The translations under genes were made by a program, and so were the position numbers. A model generated the notes under the pieces. That model saw only the letters and a program-made list of their open reading frames with translations. It had not been told where the DNA came from and did no database searches. Below are positions 58,712 through 64,000 of a DNA stretch of 64,000 bases, in pieces. Origin of the DNA: an uncultured Sphingomonadaceae bacterium (GTDB lineage Bacteria; Pseudomonadota; Alphaproteobacteria; Sphingomonadales; Sphingomonadaceae); assembly GCA_947497085.1 (NCBI GenBank), contig CANMFE010000002.1, positions 496,001-560,000 of the forward strand. The letters are read 5' to 3'. Position 1 is the first letter of the stretch. Each line of letters starts with the position of its first letter.

Positions 58712-59386
58712 TTACAGCCACGAGCTAATCTGGTCCAGCGGTTTCTTGATGGTGGCGTGCACCGGGATGGTGGCTGTATCCGACGGCTTGCCCACTACCA
58801 GGATCATGGCAGCTTTTTCATTGGCCGGGCGTTCGCATACCTCGTTCAGGAATTTCATCGGGTTGGGCGTATGCGTCAGTGTAGCCAGCCCTGCATCGTG
58901 CAACGCGGTGATCAGCATGCCGGTAGCGATGCCGACGCTTTCATTGACATAGTAATTCTGTTTCATCTCACCCGGATGCATGCCGCCCTTGCGCTGCCCG
59001 AAAATGACGATCAGATATGGGGCAGTTTCCAGGTAGGGTTTGTCATCATCGGTGCCAAGGGGCGCGAGCGCTTCCAGCCATTCCTTACCGGCTTTGCCTT
59101 CATAAAAGGCCTTTTCTTCGGATTCGGCTGCGTCGCGGATCGCCTTTTTCTTCTCTTCACTTTCGACGACAGCGAAATGCCATGGCTGATGGTTGGCACC
59201 ATTGGGCGCGGTACCTGCGGCCAGCAACGCCGTTTCAATCACTTCGCGTGGGACAGGTGTGTCGGCAAAATCGCGGCATGTGCGGCGCGTTTTTATCGCT
59301 TCGTAAAACGCCTGTGCGCGGGCGATGCGTTCATCGTCCGAATAATCGGGAAGCTCGGAATAGGGAAGGGTATCATGCGGTTTCAT
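58712..59386 (-). CDS. Nitroreductase family protein
   Basis: A 224-residue FMN-dependent nitroreductase. The FMN-binding start [40 protein letters not shown] and the central [16 protein letters not shown] are standard. It resembles the iodotyrosine deiodinase/BluB-like side of the family in the region [29 protein letters not shown]. It should be a cytosolic homodimer using NAD(P)H. The substrate is unknown. DUF3052 lies ten bases upstream on the same strand. Confidence 0.9.
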   Translation of the reverse strand: MKPHDTLPYSELPDYSDDERIARAQAFYEAIKTRRTCRDFADTPVPREVIETALLAAGTAPNGANHQPWHFAVVESEEKKKAIRDAAESEEKAFYEGKAGKEWLEALAPLGTDDDKPYLETAPYLIVIFGQRKGGMHPGEMKQNYYVNESVGIATGMLITALHDAGLATLTHTPNPMKFLNEVCERPANEKAAMILVVGKPSDTATIPVHATIKKPLDQISSWL

Positions 59387-59396
59387 GAAACGCTTG

Positions 59397-59804
59397 CTAG
59401 CGCAGCTCTTTGCGAATGACCAGCTTCAATCCTGACCATATTGAATCCACAGCGCATACCTTGATATCGACAAAGCCCATGGGCAGGCAGATCGCGCGGA
59501 TGGTGTCTTCGGTAATATCGGTTTCGATCTTGGATGCTTTTTTCGGCCAACTGACCCAGACTTGCCCGGCTGGGTCGATAAGGTCACGCAGGACAGCCAG
59601 ATGTGCTTTCATAACGGCGCGTTCTTTTACGAAAATATGCGCGGCGTTCAGGCCTTGGGAGGGTTCGTTTTCTTCCAGCAGCGTCAGGCCATAACCGTCA
59701 ATCTCGGCACGCACGCTCTCTGGCATGTCCGCAAACCACACCCGCATCCCGTCTTTCAGCGACAGCTTTTTCGCAAGCGGCGTGGCGGAATATCCGGTAG
59801 GCAT
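59397..59804 (-). CDS. DUF3052-family protein
   Basis: A 135-residue protein from the ATG at 59804, which follows GGGAGG; an in-frame start at 59831 is less likely. The sequence [28 protein letters not shown] and [49 protein letters not shown] matches the DUF3052 group, which has a winged or Rossmann-like core and unknown function. It starts upstream of the nitroreductase gene and is probably co-transcribed with it. Confidence 0.8.
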   Translation of the reverse strand: MPTGYSATPLAKKLSLKDGMRVWFADMPESVRAEIDGYGLTLLEENEPSQGLNAAHIFVKERAVMKAHLAVLRDLIDPAGQVWVSWPKKASKIETDITEDTIRAICLPMGFVDIKVCAVDSIWSGLKLVIRKELR

Positions 59805-59867
59805 TACCAATCCTCCCTGTGCCGAAGGCATGGGGAGGTGGCCCGCAAAGCGGGTCGGAGGGGCCTC

Positions 59868-62069
59868 TTAGTCGCCCATCCAGTCCCTGAAAAAGCTCTC
59901 ATGGGCTTCGCGCAGGTCGGTGAGGGGTATGCCTGTCACTTCGTCGCCGCCAACTGTGCCGAGAAGCATGGCATTGTCGATGTATTCATCGCTGTTCGTG
60001 ACAATGACATAGCGGCCCTGATCCTCGCCAAAAGCGGCTACCGTTGAAAGAGCTGTTTCCAGCCCGCACCCAATATTGCCAGCAAGTGCCATTTCGCTGA
60101 GCGCGACAAGCAGTCCACCATCGCTGATATCATGCACTGCCTTGGCCTTGCCTGATAATATGAGTGCGCGAACCTCATCTCCATTTTTAAGCTCGGTCGC
60201 CAGGTCAACAGCGGGTGCAGTGCCGTCCTTGCGGCCATGACATTCGCGTAGCCAGACAGTTTGATCCAGACAGGCAGCTTCACCGCCAAGCAGCCAGATT
60301 CTATCGCCTTCCTCCTTAAACCCGATCGTCATCATTTTATCGATGTCTTCGATCAAGCCAATCCCGCCAATTGCGGGTGTCGGCAGGATCGCCTTGCTCG
60401 ACCCGTCATCGGCCTTGGTCTCGTTATAAAGGCTTACATTGCCGCTGACGATCGGCATGTCGAGCGCTTCGCAAGCCTCTGCCATGCCTTCGATGCTGTG
60501 CACGAACTGCGCCATGATATGCGGTTTTTGCGGGTTGCCGAAATTCATGCAGTCGGTGGTCGCGAGCGGTTTTGCGCCCACGGCAGTAAGGTTGCGATAG
60601 CATTCGGCAATCGCCTGTTTGCCGCCTTCATACGGGTCGGCATAGACATAACGCGGCGTGCAGTCGGTGGAAATGGCAAGCCCCTTGTTGGTACCGTGCA
60701 CGCGCACAACCGCCGCGTCGCCGCCTGATTTCTGCGCGGTGTCGCCCATCACCTGACTGTCATATTGTTCCCAGATCCAGCGGCGGCTGGCGAGCGCGGG
60801 ACTGGCCATCAGCTTGAGCAGGTCTGCGCCGATATCGGTGCTTTCGGGAACATCGCTCATCGGCTGAATATCAACATGTGCCTGATATTCTTCACGGCTC
60901 AGATGCGGGCGATTATAGAGCGGCGCATCACTGGCGAGCGGACCGAGCGGGATATCGCACACTGTCTCCCCGTCAAAGGTGAGCACCATGCGTTTCGTGT
61001 CGGTCACTTCACCGATCACGGCGAAATCAAGTTCCCATTTACGGAAAATCGCTTCGGCCATTTCCTCGCGGCCAGGTTTGAGCACCATCAGCATCCGCTC
61101 CTGGCTCTCGCTCAGCATCATCTCATAGGGTGTCATGCCTTCTTCGCGGCAGGGCACCTTATCCATGTCGAGGACAATACCGACTTCGCCGTTGGTGGCC
61201 ATTTCGACGCTGGAGCTGGTCAGCCCGGCCGCACCCATATCCTGGATCGCGACAATGGCGTCCGATGCCATCAGTTCAAGGCACGCCTCGATCAGCAGTT
61301 TTTCGGTAAACGGATCGCCGACTTGCACCGTCGGGCGCTTTTCCTCAATCTCATCATCAAAATCCGCGCTCGCCATGGTCGCGCCGTGGATACCGTCACG
61401 GCCGGTTTTCGATCCAACATAGACAATCGGATTGCCGACACCGCTGGCTGCGGAATAGAAAATCTTGTCCTGATCGGCGATACCTACCGTCATAGCATTG
61501 ACGATGATATTGCCGTCATAGGCTTCGTCAAAATTGGTTTCGCCGCCCACGGTGGGCACGCCGACACAGTTGCCATAACCGCCAATGCCTGCGACCACGC
61601 CCTTGACCAGATGTTTCATCTTGGGATGCTCAGGCCGCCCGAACCGCAGCGCGTTCATATTGGCCACGGGCCGTGCGCCCATGGTGAATACATCGCGCAA
61701 TATGCCGCCCACCCCGGTCGCCGCGCCCTGATAGGGTTCGATATAGCTCGGGTGGTTGTGGCTTTCCATCTTGAAAATCGCCGCCAGCTTTGTGCCGTCC
61801 GGTCCATCGCCGATATCGACGACGCCCGCATTCTCGCCAGGTCCGCAGATCACCTGAGGTCCCTCAGTGGGCAGTTTTTTCAGATGCAGGCGGGAGGATT
61901 TGTAGGAGCAATGCTCTGACCACATGACAGAGAATATACCGAGTTCGACCAGATTAGGGGTGCGGCCCATGGCGGCGAGTATCCGCTCATATTCTTCCGC
62001 CGACAGACCATGCTGTTCGACGATTTCGGGTGTGATCTGATCGGGCGATTCTGCGTTCGGATTGGTCAT
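59868..62069 (-). CDS. purL: Phosphoribosylformylglycinamidine synthase II
   Basis: A 733-residue small-type PurL that converts FGAR to FGAM with PurQ and PurS. The N-terminal [13 protein letters not shown], the ATP-binding [21 protein letters not shown], and the second-half GNVSLYNET and [14 protein letters not shown] motifs are typical. The gene is on the minus strand with no purQ or purS beside it in this window. A gap of 45 bases separates it from the upstream DUF2177 gene. Confidence 0.96.
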   Translation of the reverse strand: MTNPNAESPDQITPEIVEQHGLSAEEYERILAAMGRTPNLVELGIFSVMWSEHCSYKSSRLHLKKLPTEGPQVICGPGENAGVVDIGDGPDGTKLAAIFKMESHNHPSYIEPYQGAATGVGGILRDVFTMGARPVANMNALRFGRPEHPKMKHLVKGVVAGIGGYGNCVGVPTVGGETNFDEAYDGNIIVNAMTVGIADQDKIFYSAASGVGNPIVYVGSKTGRDGIHGATMASADFDDEIEEKRPTVQVGDPFTEKLLIEACLELMASDAIVAIQDMGAAGLTSSSVEMATNGEVGIVLDMDKVPCREEGMTPYEMMLSESQERMLMVLKPGREEMAEAIFRKWELDFAVIGEVTDTKRMVLTFDGETVCDIPLGPLASDAPLYNRPHLSREEYQAHVDIQPMSDVPESTDIGADLLKLMASPALASRRWIWEQYDSQVMGDTAQKSGGDAAVVRVHGTNKGLAISTDCTPRYVYADPYEGGKQAIAECYRNLTAVGAKPLATTDCMNFGNPQKPHIMAQFVHSIEGMAEACEALDMPIVSGNVSLYNETKADDGSSKAILPTPAIGGIGLIEDIDKMMTIGFKEEGDRIWLLGGEAACLDQTVWLRECHGRKDGTAPAVDLATELKNGDEVRALILSGKAKAVHDISDGGLLVALSEMALAGNIGCGLETALSTVAAFGEDQGRYVIVTNSDEYIDNAMLLGTVGGDEVTGIPLTDLREAHESFFRDWMGD

Positions 62070-62114
62070 GCCAGATGCTTTAACGCGGCATCCGCATTTG
62101 GACCAGACTCTATC

Positions 62115-62522
62115 TTAGGTGGATGTGAATTTCATCGTGATCCATGTACCGATGGCCGCTGCCGTACCTGTGGCAAAAGTTCCCCAGATAATATCAAGCA
62201 CGGTGATTTTTGTACTCCATGTCTTGAGTGTTGCATAATTGGTCAGGTCATATGTCGCGTAACAGAAAAATCCGAAAAGCCCGCCATAGATGAGCGCAGT
62301 GGTCCATTCGCCAGTTCGAAATGCGGGATTGACTGCAAAAATAACAATGCCGACGATATAGAGCACATAAAATATCATCGCTGGCACTATGCGAAACTGA
62401 TCGGCAAGCAGGTCGCCCAATATGGGCCGGTACAGGTTAGGCCCCATTTTGCTAAGCCACACAGCGTCCAATATGCCAAATGCGATGGCAACGGCAAAAT
62501 AGGCGATAAAATATTTGGTCAT
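62115..62522 (-). CDS. DUF2177 membrane protein
   Basis: A 135-residue four-span membrane protein from the ATG at 62522, preceded by AGGGGAA. The signature of DUF2177 is visible in FGILDAVWLSKMG near the start and YGGLFGFFCYATYDLTNYATLK in the third span. Its ATG overlaps the stop of the preceding membrane protein by four bases (ATGA), so the two are translationally coupled. Function is unknown; in some genomes DUF2177 genes accompany photolyase or sigma-factor stress genes, but none is here. Confidence 0.86.
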   Translation of the reverse strand: MTKYFIAYFAVAIAFGILDAVWLSKMGPNLYRPILGDLLADQFRIVPAMIFYVLYIVGIVIFAVNPAFRTGEWTTALIYGGLFGFFCYATYDLTNYATLKTWSTKITVLDIIWGTFATGTAAAIGTWITMKFTST

Positions 62523-63205
62523 AACATTCCCCTGTTTCCCTGGACCCTGCTCTTGCCCGTCCATTTCGCCAGAAGGGCAAGAACTGTAAATGCGGCGAGC
62601 GCAGAGATTGCCATATCTGCGCCAAACTGGGCGGGCGGTTTGGCAAACCAGTTGAAAATCTGCACAGCCAGCAAAGCGATAATGAGCAAACGCAGCCGCC
62701 AGCGGCTTGTTTCGTGTTTCTGTTCAGTCAGTTTGATATAATAGAAAATGGCGCCGCCAATCAGCGCGAGTTCAAGCGGAATGGCAATCCATGGATAGTT
62801 CCAAAGGCCCAGGCCGATTTTGTCTCCGCCGCCTGCAATGGTGAGGTCGGGGACATGCACCAGCAGATCGATGAACCAGTGGCTGGCAACGATAATGCCT
62901 GTCCATATTGACGCTGTTTTGTGCTGGGTTGCCAGATAGACAAGTGCGGCGAACAGCGCCGCCCATAGCAGCGTGCCAAACAAGCTGTGTGTGTAGGGCA
63001 TATGATAAAGGTCCATGGGGTTCATCGCGCTGATACCGGGGGTAATGCGCATTTTTTCTATGCCAAGCAGGGTGAAGGCGAAAAAACCGAAATCAACCAG
63101 CTGTGCTGCAACGAAAAATGTACCAAGACCCGGTGCTTTGGTCTTCGGATTATTCCTGACATGTGCTGCAGCGATAAATGCGGGCGCGAAATGGCCAATA
63201 AACAT
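62519..63205 (-). CDS. YdjM-like putative membrane hydrolase
   Basis: A 228-residue membrane protein with about six spans. Its histidine pattern (MFIGHFAPAF at the start, PYTHSLFGTLLW, SHWFIDLLVH) resembles the YdjM/LexA-regulated membrane-bound metal-dependent hydrolase group, but identification is tentative. It is the first gene of a two-gene minus-strand unit with DUF2177. It lies divergent to xseB. Confidence 0.65.
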   Translation of the reverse strand: MFIGHFAPAFIAAAHVRNNPKTKAPGLGTFFVAAQLVDFGFFAFTLLGIEKMRITPGISAMNPMDLYHMPYTHSLFGTLLWAALFAALVYLATQHKTASIWTGIIVASHWFIDLLVHVPDLTIAGGGDKIGLGLWNYPWIAIPLELALIGGAIFYYIKLTEQKHETSRWRLRLLIIALLAVQIFNWFAKPPAQFGADMAISALAAFTVLALLAKWTGKSRVQGNRGML

Positions 63206-63339
63206 AAGCGGAGTCTCCTGAGACAGTCACTTTAGTGACAAATATCGAAATAGCGAGGGGCATGAAATCAGTTCCCGCAGCTATAATTTTCATGTCTTGC
63301 GCCTTGACCATGAGGCTGCGTGTCGCCATTGCTATTGCC

Positions 63340-63603
63340 ATGAGTGACACACCGGAACAACAGATGCCCGAAAACTTTGAATCGTTGAGTTTTGAGGATG
63401 CGCTGAAACAACTTGAAGACATTGTCCGTAAACTGGAAAGCGGGGATGTCCCGCTGGACAGTTCGATCGATCTTTATGCGCGTGGCGATGTATTGCGGGC
63501 GCACTGCCAAAAGCGGCTGGAGGCGGCGCAGGCACGGATTGAGAAAATATCCGTCGGCAAAGATGGAAATGCTGCCGGTGCGCAGCCTTTTGATACTGAA
63601 TAA
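63340..63603 (+). CDS. xseB: Exodeoxyribonuclease VII small subunit
   Basis: An 87-residue protein from the ATG at 63340; the frame is open further upstream to 63235, but the family starts near here. The core LSFEDALKQLEDIVRKLESGDVPLDSSIDLYARGDVLRAHCQKRLEAAQARIEK is the XseB helical-hairpin signature. Together with XseA (not in the window) it degrades single-stranded DNA. ispA begins two bases after the stop, the usual xseB-ispA(-dxs) order. Confidence 0.94.
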   Translation: MSDTPEQQMPENFESLSFEDALKQLEDIVRKLESGDVPLDSSIDLYARGDVLRAHCQKRLEAAQARIEKISVGKDGNAAGAQPFDTE

Positions 63604-63605
63604 CC

Positions 63606-64000
63606 ATGGGTCTCGCTGAAGCGGATATGACCCTTTTGCGATCGGCTTTTGCTGAGGTTGCCAAAGAGGTCGATCAATGCTTTGCCGATGCACTTGCTAC
63701 ACCCGATGACCCGCGCAGACGGCTGTTCAAAGCGATGCGGCATGCCGCCATTGGCGGCGGCAAGCGCGTCCGGCCATTATTGCTGACAGCAGTCGCGGAC
63801 ATGCACGGTGTCGACCGTGAGACGGCTGTGCGCGTGGCGACAGCGGTAGAGGCCATCCATGTCTATTCGCTCATTCATGATGATCTGCCATGCATGGATG
63901 ATGATGACCTGCGCCGCGGGAAGCCAACGGTGCATATTGCCTATAGCGAGGCCATTGCTGTGCTGGCTGGGGATTCGCTGCACGCACTTGCTTTTGAAAT
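63606..64000 (+). CDS. ispA: Farnesyl diphosphate synthase (partial, cut by window end)
   Basis: The first 131 codons of a polyprenyl synthetase. It begins MGLAEADMTLLRSAFAEV, continues with the GGGKRVRPLLL substrate-binding region and reaches the first aspartate-rich motif DDLPCMDDDDLRRG, which binds the magnesium-diphosphate of the allylic substrate. Family knowledge indicates a chain-length-C15 enzyme supplying quinone, carotenoid and undecaprenyl precursors. The gene starts two bases after xseB; the rest is outside the window. Confidence 0.93.
   Translation, partial: MGLAEADMTLLRSAFAEVAKEVDQCFADALATPDDPRRRLFKAMRHAAIGGGKRVRPLLLTAVADMHGVDRETAVRVATAVEAIHVYSLIHDDLPCMDDDDLRRGKPTVHIAYSEAIAVLAGDSLHALAFE

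Noticed and set aside
1-64000. tRNA, rRNA or biosynthetic gene cluster
   Set aside because: No tRNA-like T-arm sequence, rRNA segment or NRPS/PKS/RiPP signature was recognised in the gaps or genes by eye.

Overview
The window is 64 kb of an alphaproteobacterial chromosome, most likely from the order Sphingomonadales. Supporting signs are the style and order of the housekeeping proteins (rnd-lptC-lptA-lptB-rpoN, a TPR protein followed by BamB and Der, gltD-DUF2059-gltB), a large TonB-dependent receptor, a double cold-shock-domain protein and an astD gene. It looks like a core-genome region: dense coding on both strands, many 1-4 base overlaps between genes, and no phage, integrase, transposase, rRNA, tRNA or CRISPR array that I could find. 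The first gene (metH) is cut by the left edge and the last (ispA) by the right edge.

Layout. 1-2.4 kb: 3' end of metH, a repeat-filled gap, then a small run of PNPOx-like, DUF2007 and patatin-like genes. 2.4-4.3 kb: glnK-amtB behind a clear sigma-54 promoter. 4.5-8.2 kb: a TonB-dependent receptor and a secreted serine hydrolase with a perfect palindrome in its promoter region. 8.2-14.4 kb (minus): recQ, two lipoprotein genes, a membrane-anchored unknown, a sterol-desaturase-like gene, a GNAT and a GMC oxidoreductase. 14.6-20.9 kb: an ATM1-type ABC exporter and a HAD phosphatase (minus), then an Mla-type lipid transport operon (plus). 20.9-29.8 kb: lgt-midA (minus), an acyl-CoA synthetase and glnD (plus), then xth-ribA-L,D-transpeptidase (minus). 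30.1-32.7 kb: lolA, rpmG, dps and the cold-shock protein. 33.1-37.9 kb: rnd, lptC, lptA, lptB, rpoN. 38.5-47.2 kb: GST, VOC protein, small porin, gltB, DUF2059, gltD. 47.5-64 kb: uppP, astD, selO, alpha/beta hydrolase, TPR-bamB-der, Hpt, bfr-bfd, DUF418, nitroreductase, DUF3052, purL, two small membrane proteins, xseB, ispA.

Two themes stand out. Nitrogen control: PII and the ammonium channel, the PII uridylyltransferase (GlnD), sigma-54 itself and both glutamate synthase subunits all lie within 45 kb. Envelope biogenesis: Lgt, LolA, LptC/A/B, an Mla system, BamB, a YfgM-like protein, UppP and an L,D-transpeptidase.

The least explained content is intergenic. A family of long hairpin elements occurs three times (484-670, 36041-36185, 38015-38190). 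The copies differ by paired base changes that preserve both a small and a large stem, so the structure appears to be maintained. Other short repeat families fill gaps at 685-750, 14448-14593 and 38341-38471. I found no convincing new multi-gene system. The best leads are the hairpin family, the DUF2059 gene inside the glutamate synthase operon, the palindrome before the serine hydrolase, and a RibA with an apparently degenerate DHBP-synthase half.
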